Part shown: in pieces, positions 31,473-41,758 of the stretch | Position numbering within the stretch: the stretch's first letter is position 1 | How the letters are laid out: the number at the start of each line of letters is the position of its first letter | Origin: Epicoccum nigrum | Lineage: Eukaryota; Ascomycota; Dothideomycetes; Pleosporales; Didymellaceae | DNA: 64,000 bases | Assembly (NCBI GenBank): GCA_002116315.1 | Contig: KZ107847.1 | Location: 124,001-188,000, forward strand | Direction: 5' to 3' | The notes under the pieces: generated by a model | Database searches by the model: none | Seen by the model: the letters and a program-made list of their open reading frames with translations, nothing else | Told to the model about the DNA's origin: nothing | Translations under genes and position numbers: made by a program

Positions 31473-32060
31473 ATGACGGTACGAGCGTGGATGCTGATGA
31501 GAGGACAGAGCAACCGCAGCCCTTACAAGGCTTACAGGAGTCCCTTTGGTCCCCAGTACGTATACGCGGCTTTTCTTAGCGAAGGGAGAGGACGGAATGG
31601 AAGGATGGAAGGGTCAAGAGGGTACCCATAATGCGGCGGCAATGTGAAGAAAGAGGAGGAACGAATCTGTTCGACATCAATGCGCCGGCTCATTAGGGAG
31701 ATGTGCTGCTGCCGCTTGTCGTGGGCTGATCACGGCCGGGGCACAGCGGGCGGAGGGATCAACACATGCTTGGGCGACAAGCTAACATGACCCCAGGTAC
31801 ACCATTGAGCGCAACTTCCACGGCATCACCGCCCGCCACCTCGTCAAGTAGTACGTCGACCCCCTCACGCTTCCTATGCTCCTGAACTCGCGCTCACGTA
31901 ATGCAGCGGCACCTTGGCCGCTGGATTCGGCGGCGTTGCCGGTTTCTTCGCCCTGTTCTTCTTCGCCGAGGTCCCCAAGGTTCGCGACGACATCATGATG
32001 AGGACTCCCCTGGGTCCTTTCTTCAAGAAGGAGGTTGCGCCTGAGGACAACCCCTTTTAG
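31473..32060 (+). CDS. QCR10: Ubiquinol-cytochrome c reductase subunit 10
   Basis: Exons 31473-31555, 31797-31850 and 31907-32060, giving 96 residues. The core is SPFGPQYTIERNFHGITARH, then one membrane helix (GGVAGFFALFFFAEVPKV) and the tail GPFFKKEVAPEDNPF, close to fungal Qcr10 proteins (yeast ends in PPEDKPN). Qcr10 is a small single-span subunit of respiratory complex III in the inner mitochondrial membrane. The first intron is 241 nt, long for this window. The start is uncertain: in-frame ATGs at 31473, 31491 and 31497 all precede the conserved part. Yeast Qcr10 has 77 residues, so a later start is plausible. Confidence 0.87.
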
Positions 32061-32350
32061 ATGCTTCGCTCCGTGCAGGAGGGTGTATTATACGAGGCAT
32101 GGCTTTAGCGATGGACTGAGCAGGCTTGCTGTATATTAGCGGCTGCAGTGCGGAATAGACTTTCTTGTGTTCACGATTCTTGAAGCTGATTGACGGTGAT
32201 GTTGTTCCACCAAGTATGGCCACCAATGCGTGGCGTGGCGTGGCGTGGTTGGGTTTGGCATTGCTTCATTTCATTGTCGTGTACATGATGTAGTGCTCAG
32301 ACGCTCTAACACGCTCTATATCTCCCTTCGGCCCATGTGACGCTTGCCAA

Positions 32351-33195
32351 TCAGTTGGTTGGCAGCCTTCCCACGACTTCCTCCATCTCCTGGTCGGTGT
32401 AGATCCGGAAGCCCTTGTCCTTGGTCACACTCGCGAGCTGTACGTTCTTGCTATCCAGCTTCTCCTCCATGACTTGCTTCAGTGTCTTGAGGACGAGCAC
32501 CTCGGCTTCTGGTAGGGTAAGCGATTTGTGGAACTCGTTCTGCAGCTCTGCCTGCGCGCCCTCGGATCCGGAGCCGATTGCCTTTGCGTCGTAGCGGTAG
32601 AATGTGCCAGAGGGCTCAGCATGGTACCTGCGATTGGTCAGATCACGATGGTGCACTTGTTGCGTGGTGGTGTGTAGCGTACAGACTCGGGCCATCCTCA
32701 TCGTACCCGGCAATCAACAGCGCCACACCGAATGGTCTCGACATGATGCTCTCCTCACCATCGGCACCCTCACCGAACCGCAGCGCCAAATCACATATCG
32801 CCTGCGTGCAGCTCTCCACCCTCAGAGGTTCAGCGTAGTTGAAGGCGTGGTTCTGGCTCTCGACTCGTGCGTGCTCGATCATGCTGCGTGCGTCGGCTTG
32901 CAGTCCGGACATGGCGCAACCAATATGACGGTCTATCTCGACAATCTTTTCGACAGAGCTGGTCTCCAGCAGCGTTGATGTGACACGCTTCTCGACACCC
33001 AGGATCACACCTTCACCTGTTGCGACACCGATGGCTGTGGAACCAAGCTTAATAGCCTCGAGAGAGTATTCGACCTGGAAGAGGCGGCCTTCTGGCGAGA
33101 AGGTGTTGATGCCACGGTCATACTCGCTGCGTGCTATGAACTGTGTCTGTTAGTAAAGGCGGAGCTTCGGCGGGGCTCTTTCAAGGGCGTACCAT
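32351..33195 (-). CDS. PUP2: 20S proteasome subunit alpha-5
   Basis: Exons 33195-33193, 33140-32683 and 32627-32351, giving 245 residues (human PSMA5 241). The first coding exon is just the ATG; splicing GTACGC...ACACAG joins it to TTC, giving MFIARSEYDRGINTFSPEGR, the alpha5 N-terminus. VILGVEKRVTSTLLE, EIDRHIGCAMSGLQADARSM and a FGEGADGEESIMSRPFGVAL block are alpha5-specific. The second intron (GTACGC...CGCAG) restores LYHAEPSGTFYRYDAKAIGS. It forms part of the alpha ring of the 20S core. Very high similarity to known alpha5 leaves no doubt about identity. Confidence 0.97.
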
Positions 33196-33983
33196 ATTCG
33201 CGGGAGCTGTGAGGGAGATGGGAGGATTTCGGAGCTGAAGTGCGTTTTACTGTTACGGTCTAGCAAATCTGCAACTGTGCGAGGGGAGTGCTTGCTGGGA
33301 ATGAGCAGCGGCGATGTTGTGTTTGCTGGAGTTGACGCGGTGCATGGTGCCTGCTGCTCCGAGAGCTCGAGCGCCAAGACCGGCTAGCTCGAGATGAGAT
33401 GAGGTAACCTTGGACGGATACCTTCTTCACAAGTCTTACTTGGAGAGAACCAGGGTATGCGAAGCCCCAGTCCTTCGACTCGCTAGAAGCTGGCACAGAC
33501 GAAAAGATTGTGAAGGATTCTTGCATGACGATAGACCCAAGCCGCAACTACAGTCGAGTCGACGAAATAACTGTCCGCTACCGTGACGAAACGATCGGGA
33601 ATTTGCCTCTGATTATATTACAAAGACCACAATCATGCATGCTGCTGGCTCTTGTTGCTCTCAGAACTAGCGGGGCGAGTAGTAGAAAGACGCGTCCTGA
33701 GACCAGCGACAAACCCTTGAACTCTAGCAACGGTCCCAGTACTCAACATTGTACATCTGCGCATCTCTGGAGTAGACTCGTCGCGTCAAACGAGCTTCCA
33801 TTTTAGCTTAATTGAGACATTTCAACAGATAGTTGGGTCATCGGAAGGAACCCCGGATGCCCCTCACGTCCACACTGTCTTGTGTCAACGATACTTCTTT
33901 GCAGACCTGACTAAATGCTAAAACAGATCGTTCATCACGATACATAGCTGCCTACATACTCTTTTATCCACATTGCGTGCAGC
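33196..33983. promoter_or_regulatory. Divergent upstream region, PUP2 / C11orf54-like gene
   Basis: 788 bp between divergent starts. A 98-codon plus frame at 33510-33806 has no recognisable content. No clear TATA box. Confidence 0.5.
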
Positions 33984-34895
33984 ATGACAGATCTCTCTGT
34001 TGAGAAGCTTGACCTTCATCCAATACCCCTCCAAGAGCTATCGGATGCTATCAAGACTGGACTCGCACATCAGTTTGAATCAACATCAGTATCGGTCGAG
34101 CAATGCCCAGATCTTCAGCAAACACCTTACAACTTGGCCTTTGCCGGACTGTGTGGCTCGCCTCGCATCGCTGACGTGGGCGGCCAGCCCAACCTAGCAC
34201 CCACCCCAGACTTCTCTAAGAAGTACGACTTGCTGGATATCGCAAGGCTTATGGAGCTGCCCAAGGAGCAAGGTGCTTTGCTGGGGGCTGCTGCAGGACC
34301 CTTTCATGTTGTTGGCACGAATTCCGAGCTGATGCCTATTCTGCAGTGGAATGGCGCGGAGGTCGTCAATCAGACACATTTTGCAAAAGTGAAGGACGAT
34401 GGAAGTGCTCTTTGTGAAAAGTTAGCATCTCACGACTGTGCGTTGATGGCGAACCTCTTCGGTTGCGAAGGACTACCGGGCGATGTGTTGCATATCACAG
34501 CATCCTCACGGACAGGGAGCCTCAACTTCACCGAAGCGATCCGCAGATCATTAGAAGACGCATACGGCCAGAAAACCATATCTCTCGGGGGTGTATTTCT
34601 GATATCAAAAGGCAAGGCAAAGCTGCATATCATGCCAGACTTCTCGTTTGTACCCTTGATCACGGATGAGCAGAAACAAAAGTGGTTGAAGTTCTACGAA
34701 ACGGAAGCTCCCCTGGTATGTTTGAGTGTACTGCATTCACATGACCCAGGGCTCGACCTAAGAATCGAACACACACATTGCTTCTCTGATCACGGCGAAG
34801 GAGGGCACTACCATTATGATACCACGCCCAAGGATGTCCAGTACGAGGCATGGTTCAATGTCGCCAAAATTCTGTACCGAATTGACAGACCTTGA
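33984..34895 (+). CDS. C11orf54-like (DUF1907) zinc-dependent ester hydrolase family protein
   Basis: Single exon, 303 residues, close to human C11orf54 (315). Family blocks: YNLAFAGLCGSPRIADVGGQ, YDLLDIARLMELP, GAAAGPFHVVGTNSELMP, and FGCEGLPGDVLHI. The C-terminal His-rich segment (LSVLHSHDPGLDLRIEHTHC, then HGEGGHYHYDTTP) supplies the metal-binding histidines of the PTD012 fold. The human protein holds zinc and shows esterase activity on model esters; the natural substrate is unknown. No signal peptide. Pol II signals were not identified upstream. Confidence 0.9.
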   Translation: MTDLSVEKLDLHPIPLQELSDAIKTGLAHQFESTSVSVEQCPDLQQTPYNLAFAGLCGSPRIADVGGQPNLAPTPDFSKKYDLLDIARLMELPKEQGALLGAAAGPFHVVGTNSELMPILQWNGAEVVNQTHFAKVKDDGSALCEKLASHDCALMANLFGCEGLPGDVLHITASSRTGSLNFTEAIRRSLEDAYGQKTISLGGVFLISKGKAKLHIMPDFSFVPLITDEQKQKWLKFYETEAPLVCLSVLHSHDPGLDLRIEHTHCFSDHGEGGHYHYDTTPKDVQYEAWFNVAKILYRIDRP

Positions 34896-36241
34896 ATGAA
34901 GGCTCTTCATTGCCATGACGCTTGTGAGGCCGAAGGACATCATTGGCAGTGTTGATAGGTATTTACTGTGTGTACTGGTGAATCTGCCAAGCATATCCAG
35001 ATGGTCACCGTCGCGCTCCTGCAGTCTAGACTTGCGCGGCTCCTCGCGTGCAAGATCCTGCCCAGACACTGCAGAATGCATATCTGAACCACACAGCTTT
35101 CGTGCAATCCCGTAGACATTACACTTGGCATGGCGGTCCCAAAGACCCCTTCTCCTTTCTGTTTGTGCATCGGCGCTGAAACACGTCAGTGCCACGCACT
35201 GCCACACCGGCCCGTTGTTTGGCGCATGAACCGCTTCTCCTGAGTGCACTATCCACGTCATCGGATCGTGCAGCCCCATTCCCAGGACCCTCGGCAGCAA
35301 ACAGGGCTGCATGAATTGAGGCTCACTCTTGTGGATGCCAGCGCATGTACATTCGTATTGATCGTTGCCCTCGTTGTCGTCAAGCCTCAACGGCTGCCGA
35401 AAACCTACCTACATCGCGTCTCACCCCGGATCGATGCAAGGCTCAATGTTAGCCTCGATTTTGCTATGATCTCATTCGGCCCACATTGACCCTACTCTTT
35501 CGCGATGTCGGTGGTGGAGACCTGAATAAACATGCCCAATCCACTCCATGGAGCTTGTGCGATGCTCTCCTTTCTTTTGTTGAAACAGCTTACAGAAGAT
35601 GGGTGCACAAGACCGTCCGCCTCAAAAACAAAGTGCGAAGAGATATTGATTGCGGACCCGATCTCCAAGTGTTAATCTTGTTGTTTGAAATGTGTGCTAT
35701 TTTTAACCGAGCGTGCCAGGTACGAGGTCAGAGCAAGAACTTGACGTCGCCTTCTAGAACCGTTGGGAACTATGAGAAGGATTCTCCACAACGGCCGACG
35801 ACTAGCCAAGCCGGGGCAAAATGAGAAGCTCATCGCGTTCAAGAGCTTACCTGCTTAAGAGAACGCAACATGAATTATTGATGGAAGCACGTTGGTATTT
35901 ATGCAGGATTCGTAATTACAGGCGCAAACAGTGTTTCCCTGTCACCCTTCCACATCCAAGGTTGCCGTTCACATCTACCACAAGGCCTTGCTAGACCAGG
36001 GCAAGTACGGGAGCTGCGGAAGCCCTTGCCCCGGGGGCCCACAAATGTCTCTTCCTAATTAGCTTAAGCACGATCCTTGCCATCGCTGAAGTCGATCGTC
36101 ATGGACCGGTCGAGTATATACTTAAATCATTCCTCGCACCTTTTGATTCATTCTCAACATTCAGTCTTGTTACTTTTTAGGTTCCTTCTCTCATACCTAT
36201 CATATTGTATTATCAACCTTTAGACCTTATTACCTATCATA
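34896..36241. other. Intergenic with GH17 promoter
   Basis: 1346 bp. A 210-codon minus frame (34758-35390) overlaps the preceding gene's end and does not look like protein. The last 130 bp is the promoter and pyrimidine-rich leader of the GH17 gene. Confidence 0.55.
36115..36120 (+). promoter_or_regulatory. TATA box of the GH17 gene
   Basis: TATATA in GAGTATATACTTAAAT, 122 bp before the start codon, followed by CT-rich leader sequence. Position and context fit a highly expressed fungal gene. Confidence 0.55.
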
Positions 36242-37253
36242 ATGCGTTTCACATCTTCTGTCATCGCCTCGGCGGCTCTTCTGTCCACTGCCAACGCAGC
36301 TATCAAGGGCTTCAACTACGGTGCCCAGTTCAACAACGACGCTGCGAAGCAGCTGGCCGACTTCGAGTATGAGTTCAACCGCGCGAAGAGCCTTCCCGGT
36401 ACCGACGGCTGGACCAGTGCTCGTCTTTACACCATGATCCAACATGGAACTCAGAATACCGTCATTGAGGCGATCCAGGCTGCTGTCAACACCAAGACTA
36501 GGCTTCTTCTCGGCCTGTGGGCCTCTGCCGGCCAGGAGTCTTTCAACAACGAAATTACCGCGCTGAAGGCTGCTATCGCCCAATACGGTACTGCATTCAC
36601 TGACCTGGTCGACGGCATCTCTATCGGGTCTGAGGATCTTTACCGCGTCTCGCCCGACGGCGCAGGAGGCAACCCTGGTGCCGGACCTGATGTGCTCGTC
36701 AACTACATCCAGCAGGTCCGCAACGCTATCGCTGGAACTCCTCTGTCTGGTGCTAAGCTCGGCCACGTCGACACATGGCAGGTTTACGTCGATGCTGCCA
36801 ACAACCCTGTCATCGATGCTTTGGACTGGATCGGTATGGAATTCAAGAGTGCAAGATCTGACATGACGACTAATCATCGCTGCAGGTATGGACGCGTATC
36901 CCTACTTCCAGAGCTCTTTCGCGAACAGCGTTGGTAACGGCGGAGACCTTTTCTTCGACGCCTACAACAAGACAAAGGCTGCTACCAAGGGTAAGCCTGT
37001 CTGGGTCACAGAGACTGGATGGCCCGTTAGTGGCGAGACCGTCAACCAGGCCGTTCCCAGCGCCGACAATGCTCGTATTTACTGGGAGGATGTTGCGTGC
37101 AAGCTGGTCAACGACAACGTCAATCTCTACTACTACATCCTCCAGGACGTTCAGTGGGGCAACCCTAGCCCGTCTTTCGGCATCATGCCTGGAGGTGATC
37201 TCGCCCAGGTCTCTCCTCTGTTCGACCTGTCGTGCCCCGGTGCGGCCAAAAAC
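36242..37253 (+). CDS. GH17 glucan endo-1,3-beta-glucosidase (EglC-like), catalytic exons
   Basis: Exons 36242-36833 and 36886-37253 (320 residues) joined by a GTATGG...GCAG intron. A signal peptide covers ~residues 1-19 (SSVIASAALLSTANA). The GH17 acid/base is Glu131 in ISIGSED and the nucleophile Glu240 in VWVTETGWP. The fold ends in PLFDLSCPGAAKN at a GTAAGC donor. EglC-type enzymes act on cell-wall beta-1,3-glucan, usually followed by a Ser-rich tail and GPI anchor. Here the next possible exon begins either with a short Gln run ending at once (37502-37528), or a Ser-rich stretch leading to the But2 exon below. The 3' structure is therefore unresolved. Confidence 0.9.
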
Positions 37254-37499
37254 GTAAGCTACTTCCCCACAATTCTTCTTTCGTCTACCCTGTCACCCTT
37301 GCTTGTTGCCGTTCTCGCCCACTTGTCCTTGGCTACTGCCGTTCTCTCCTACTTCTTGCCTACTGTACCGGCTGCCCACAATTACTTCTCTTCACAACAT
37401 CTGCCCGTACATTCCTTGGCCTCGACTGCAAAGCCGTCAGGTTAAGTTGCACGGGCTGATGTTAATGCGAAGTGGACTTTGTCCTTACCAACAATCAAT

Positions 37500-38244
37500 A
37501 GCAGCAGCAGCGTGGATGCAATAAGTAATCTGAGCAGCTTGGGTGGTCTGATTAGGCCGAGCATCCTGCGAAAACTGAAATCATGTCGAGGCATATGCTA
37601 ACAATGCAACAGTAAACAGTCCCTCCTCAACAACCGAGCCGATCAACGTCACTGCTCTTGGGATTCCATCTGACAATTCAGCATCGTCCAAGCTAGCACC
37701 TACTGCACCAATCCCTGAGTCCCCAGCGGCAATTGGACCGCTACTCAGGTTCAGCAAACCTCTTCTTGGTCTGCAAGGCCCCTTTGAGGCTCTTAATCTG
37801 ATTATACCCGTCGACAAGGCCAATCCATCCCGAGTCATCGGGAATGGCTACGTTGCTCAGCTGTCGCCAACACTATCGTCTATCTTCGTCTTCGACTTTC
37901 GTCCTGAAGATGAGGGCAAGACCTGCAATCTGGAGTTTCACATGCCGCCAGTTTCCCCTTTGCCTGACATATCACCAGTCAAACTTCGGTCACCAGGCGG
38001 GATTACTGTGTCAAGTATCGGCCAGCAAGCAGCTTCGGCAGGGACCAGTGCAAACGATGTCTTTGAGTCGACAATTGTGGGGTCCGTGCCATCTGTCCAA
38101 TATGCGAACCGATACAGTATCGTAACTGTTCCTTGTGCGGCGGGCCAGAGGGTGGCGTATAAGCTTGACTCTGCTGGGGGGTTAGAGATGAACTTTTTCC
38201 AGATGACCACACCAGCACTGGGCTTGTTCATGTCGGTGTCTTGA
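37500..38244 (+). CDS. But2 C-terminal domain exon(s), possibly the 3' end of the GH17 gene
   Basis: The main exon is 37613-38244, opening after a GCTAAC branch site and CAACAG acceptor with two bases that must complete a codon, so an upstream exon exists. Joining to the GTAATC donor at 37525 gives ...NSSSSVDAI/INSPSSTTEP, an in-frame Ser-rich linker. The 209 codons end in the fungal But2 domain: LNLIIPVDKANPS, LSSIFVFDFRPEDEGKTCNL, CAAGQRVAYKLDSAGG, then TTPALGLFMSVS. The frame upstream to 37446 has no ATG, so a separate gene start is not visible. But2-domain proteins are usually secreted; their role is poorly known. Confidence 0.72.
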
Positions 38245-38433
38245 GTATGATGTGTTATTTCAGCAGAACGTTGTGGTTGTTCGGCTGTGCTAAGTAAAGG
38301 GTTCAGTTGTTAAAATTCACTGTACATATTTAATCAACTTCTGTTCTATTTTCACTTCAACTCATGCCTCTTTCTCGCCCACTATGGTTATGTGATTATG
38401 GTTACACTAAAATCCGTGACTTCCATTAAGTGG

Positions 38434-38519
38434 TCCTCCATGGCGCAATTGGCAGCGCGTTCGATTGTTATCAGCGATGGCAAATCGGAAGGTTGACAGT
38501 TCGAGCCTGTACGGGGGAG
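38434..38519 (+). tRNA. tRNA-Asn (anticodon GTT), with 13-nt intron
   Basis: The 86-nt gene folds as a cloverleaf: D-stem GCGC/GCGC with loop AATTGGCA, anticodon stem TTCGA/TCGGA, anticodon GTT at 38467-38469, intron 38471-38483, variable loop AGGTT, T-loop TTCGAGC. The intron sits one base 3' of the anticodon, the canonical place. Text such as TGGCGCAATTGGCAGCGCGT is typical of eukaryotic tRNA-Asn. Two non-canonical pairs are seen: A7-C66 in the acceptor stem and G49-A65 in the T-stem, plus a T-G wobble, so reduced function cannot be excluded. Confidence 0.82.
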
Positions 38520-38521
38520 AA

Positions 38522-38526
38522 TTTTT
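38522..38526 (+). terminator. Pol III terminator of tRNA-Asn
   Basis: Run of five T immediately after the tRNA 3' end. Confidence 0.75.
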
Positions 38527-38640
38527 GCTGTTCACAGTCATAGTTGGTGTTATGTCATACCTTTGCCTTCACTTCATTACTTGTGGCCTCGTGACAAGCA
38601 GCTACCGATGAGTATTACAGTGGACCTTTCTACGGGACCC

Positions 38641-39030
38641 TTAGAAATCAATAATCTTCTGCATCACAGTACATGAGTCCTTGACGTCTGGTCCATTCAT
38701 CTCGATTCTTCCATTCCTAGCCTTCACCACCATATTCGCTTCTCCTAATGTGCCAGCAACCAATCTTGGTTTGCTTTGTCCCAGCAAAGCAGCCTCACCA
38801 GCCAATTTATATCGTGTCTTTAGCTGAGCACGCCACTCAGGATCGAGAGTGCGCACAAGTACGATCGCAAACGTGCCAATGAGGACAAGGATGAGTAGGC
38901 AGCGCAAGATGTATCGCAGAACCGTATGGCGCGTGTTTCCGCACCAGGCGTCGAAGTTCGACAGCACGACGAAGATCCAGAATCTCCGCTCTGGCAAAGT
39001 GTGTATTCCGAGCATGGTGGCGTTGAACAT
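38641..39030 (-). CDS. Small single-span membrane protein, unknown
   Basis: From the first in-frame ATG (39030) the frame codes 129 residues. It stays open to 39105 without an ATG, so an upstream exon (ATATAG acceptor near 39106) is possible. One strong hydrophobic helix (ILRCLLILVLIGTFAIVLV) lies in the middle, with basic flanks before (SNFDAWCGNTRHTVLRY) and a hydrophilic C-terminal half. No family recognised. The protein-like composition favours a real gene over chance. Confidence 0.45.
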   Translation of the reverse strand: MFNATMLGIHTLPERRFWIFVVLSNFDAWCGNTRHTVLRYILRCLLILVLIGTFAIVLVRTLDPEWRAQLKTRYKLAGEAALLGQSKPRLVAGTLGEANMVVKARNGRIEMNGPDVKDSCTVMQKIIDF

Positions 39031-40271
39031 GGTGTCGCGTTTGCTCAGGGCGCGTAAGGCGGCGGCGGTGCGATGATACTCCTTGACGAGTAGTTGTATA
39101 GACACACTATATCTTGTGGTTTTGGACGAGCTTTCAATAAGATGAGGATGTAGCGAAGTACGGATGGGGGTTTGGCGGTCCTTGTTGTGGGTTTAGAGAC
39201 TCGCGAGGCCTGCATCTAGGTCTTTGATTGTGAGATATGAAGAGCACTTCCTTGTTGCTGCGGGGCTAGATGACGGTTTGCTACATGAAGGTTTGCGGAA
39301 GGGATGAGAGGTACTGGTGGATCAATCTTGGTTTTGCTTTGTTGGGTTGCATGAACCAGGAGACTGTATGTGTTCCAGTATCAAATGACTAGGTATTGTT
39401 GTTTGCTTGCTTGCGAAACGCGAAGACCAGCGTGAAGAGATTGCCAATGGCAGAGCTAAGTAGTTGCGTAGAGTTGTACACGCGATGTGCTTACTTTGTT
39501 GATGAACATCCCCCGCTTTTTTATCGTTCCTTCCCAGAACTTGAGTTTGCTTGCGTGCTGATTCAGGACCGCACTTTCCGCATCCGGGACAAAGAACTGA
39601 GCGCAGCGGCTTCACACTGTTGTCGGAATGTACATCGGAAAATCTGTGCATCATGCAAGGACTTGAGGATTGTTGGTCGACACCAAACGTCAGTGATGCT
39701 GTGTTCCGCGAGCTGGGCCTTTGCAAGGCTAATCAGTGTTTTGCCTTATGGTGGGCGAGGCTGTCGTTCCACAAAAGGTCTCAGATAGTAAGGCTAGACA
39801 TAGGCTGGACCCTCGAGCCTGGACTCTCGGGTTCGCTGTTAGACCCTGCCTTTGTGGCCAGACATGTGGCTGCTAGGTAGCCCCAACGGTCGCGGACGCC
39901 GATGTCCTGGTCACAACGCGGGAAGGATTCACCAACAGTAGAGGCACGAGGCAAGCGGTCCAAAGATTTCGGAATGCTAACCGAAAGCAAGGAGCACAGT
40001 CGGGTTACACAAGAACGTCCTTGACGCCATAAAAAAGCCGCAGGAATGTCGAGCACTTGAACCGCAAAATTGAAATATGTGTCTCCAATGACGAATTTAT
40101 TTTACTTCCATAGATAAATACTTAAATACACAATTTCAAGAAACAACGCGGTAAGCCAACATGTGCAATTTCAGCCTAATCACGCAAAAGCAGTAACGTA
40201 TACACGAACAAACTCAGCAAACCCGCGCCACACCACCACCTTCGCAATCTTACCCCCGGACCATCGATTCG
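39031..40271. other. Intergenic, no gene seen
   Basis: 1241 bp. It may hold a 5' exon of the preceding small membrane protein. Frames at 39322-39788 on both strands are antisense shadows of each other and unconvincing. Confidence 0.5.
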
Positions 40272-41177
40272 CTAGTTGCCTTTTCGAAACATGCCCCACA
40301 TGTTTTTCATACGCGTGACCTGGAGGTCTGTGAATCTCTCATAGCACTCGTCAATGGAGTAGTCCATGTAGTTGTGAATGGGATCAAATTCACCGGCCTT
40401 TTGCTGAGCAGGACAGCTCTGCTTCTTAGAATCCGTTGGACAACCGTCAGTCGCAGTACTCTCGACTGGAGTGTCATCGATGTAGTCGCCGGGACCAGTG
40501 CAAGAGTAGCCCTCGAAGGTGTGCAGCAGACCGAGCCAGTGACCAGTCTCGTGCACGGCGGTCTTGCCCTTGTTAAATCCATCCATGAGGCCATCTGGCA
40601 TCGTGTTGGCATTGACGTTGCACCCATCATTGGCGTATGTGGCCGGGTCCTTGCCGTTGGGCCCCAGAGCAGAGGGAAGAGTGCATCGGCCCAGCACACC
40701 GCCTGCCAAGTCGGTCTGGAAAAAGATGTTGAGTGTCTCGTAGCCGCCCTGGCGAAGCGACTTCTTCATGTTGGTATCGTCGTCGCCTTTGCCCACAGCC
40801 CATGCGTCGTTGGTAGTCCATGTAACATTCTGCAGCTCGAACTGGATACCGTATGGGTTGTAAGATTCGTTCAAGGAATCAAGTTGAGATTGTGGCATGG
40901 CATTGGTAATGGAATCTTTGGCAGCGCCGGTCATGACGATATGGAAGACGGCTTGAATCTTGACAGGGTCATCACGGGCGGCGATCTCGGCAGCGCGAGC
41001 AGTGAGGCTACCTTTCCCTTTACCATCATGTAGCTGTTGCAAGGTATCCAAGTATGACTGGTCTGCAGACTGGGCACCTGTGCCGCAGTCGAAAGGCTTG
41101 GCTGCTGCGTCTGAAGGTTTGGGGTCTGCAGCGGATGCTAAAAGGCCTAGCGAGGCAAGGAGGAAGGAGTGGCGCAT
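40272..41177 (-). CDS. Secreted M43-family metalloprotease (pappalysin-like, MEP1 type)
   Basis: Single exon, 301 residues from ATG 41177; a TTG-initiated extension was not used. A signal peptide covers about residues 1-17 (HSFLLASLGLLASAA). The extended zinc motif HETGHWLGLLH spans 209-219 (His209, Glu210, His213, His219), and the Met-turn is at Met271 in NYMDYSID. Cysteines near the active site (CTLPSA, YSCTGPG, DGCPTDSKKQSC) fit the disulfides of fungal M43B enzymes. The family includes the Coccidioides metalloprotease Mep1. Role here: extracellular protein degradation, by inference. The segment after the signal peptide (to about residue 70) could be a short propeptide. Confidence 0.93.
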   Translation of the reverse strand: MRHSFLLASLGLLASAADPKPSDAAAKPFDCGTGAQSADQSYLDTLQQLHDGKGKGSLTARAAEIAARDDPVKIQAVFHIVMTGAAKDSITNAMPQSQLDSLNESYNPYGIQFELQNVTWTTNDAWAVGKGDDDTNMKKSLRQGGYETLNIFFQTDLAGGVLGRCTLPSALGPNGKDPATYANDGCNVNANTMPDGLMDGFNKGKTAVHETGHWLGLLHTFEGYSCTGPGDYIDDTPVESTATDGCPTDSKKQSCPAQQKAGEFDPIHNYMDYSIDECYERFTDLQVTRMKNMWGMFRKGN

Positions 41178-41758
41178 TCGAGCGGCCGGGTAGCGAAGGT
41201 TGCACGGAATGCGCAAAGTCGCTGAAGTGACTTGTGGGGCGGTTGCCTACAGGAGAACGACGGTGCCAAAGACAAGTTGCAGAGCTGCCGTGGTGGTTGC
41301 ATTGTGAGGTCGGCCACAAGGCTTTTATTCTTCCTCTCGATATGCTGTACATGTTCTGGATCCCTGAAGTTCCAAAATGCCCATCTGGGTTTATCTTGCT
41401 ATCCGTCTGGACTCTTGTCTGGTCACTGTCAGTACGATGAATGCGGCATCATCAAGAGACCTGTCTTGGTCCCGCGCCATTTGACAGCGATGACACAAAG
41501 CTTATTTCCTGGACAATCACAATAGTCAGGTGCAAGCAAGGTAAGAAATCAGTCGAGTATGACATGCATTGGCCCAAAGAACAAACTGAGTCTCAGATTC
41601 CCGCTCAAACGCCAAAACTCCAGGCCATCTTAGCCTTGCGATATCCATACAGTACTCTGGGCCCAAACTTGACGCGTGGATCGGTACAATTGCGAAAGAA
41701 GAGGAGAAACATGAAACAAAACAGTCTAGCAACAAAGACGTTGTGGCGGTACCTACTG
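41178..41758. other. Intergenic, no gene seen
   Basis: 581 bp between the M43 start and the CDC50 stop. The plus-strand frame at 41441-41896 lacks a convincing protein and overlaps the CDC50 3' end. Confidence 0.6.

Noticed and set aside
34758..35390. 210-codon minus-strand frame
   Set aside because: Overlaps the 3' end of the C11orf54-like gene antisense and shows no domain.
37254..37445. Reading the GH17 gene straight through to the stop at 37445
   Set aside because: The segment starts with a GTAAGC donor and becomes pyrimidine-rich, hydrophobic and unlike any GH17 tail; treated as intron.
37441..37524. GH17 last exon VKLHGLMLMRSG... from the CAG at 37440
   Set aside because: Frame is possible but gives no known tail and does not connect to the But2 exon; kept only as an alternative.
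40374..41033. 219-codon plus-strand frame
   Set aside because: Antisense shadow of the M43 metalloprotease.
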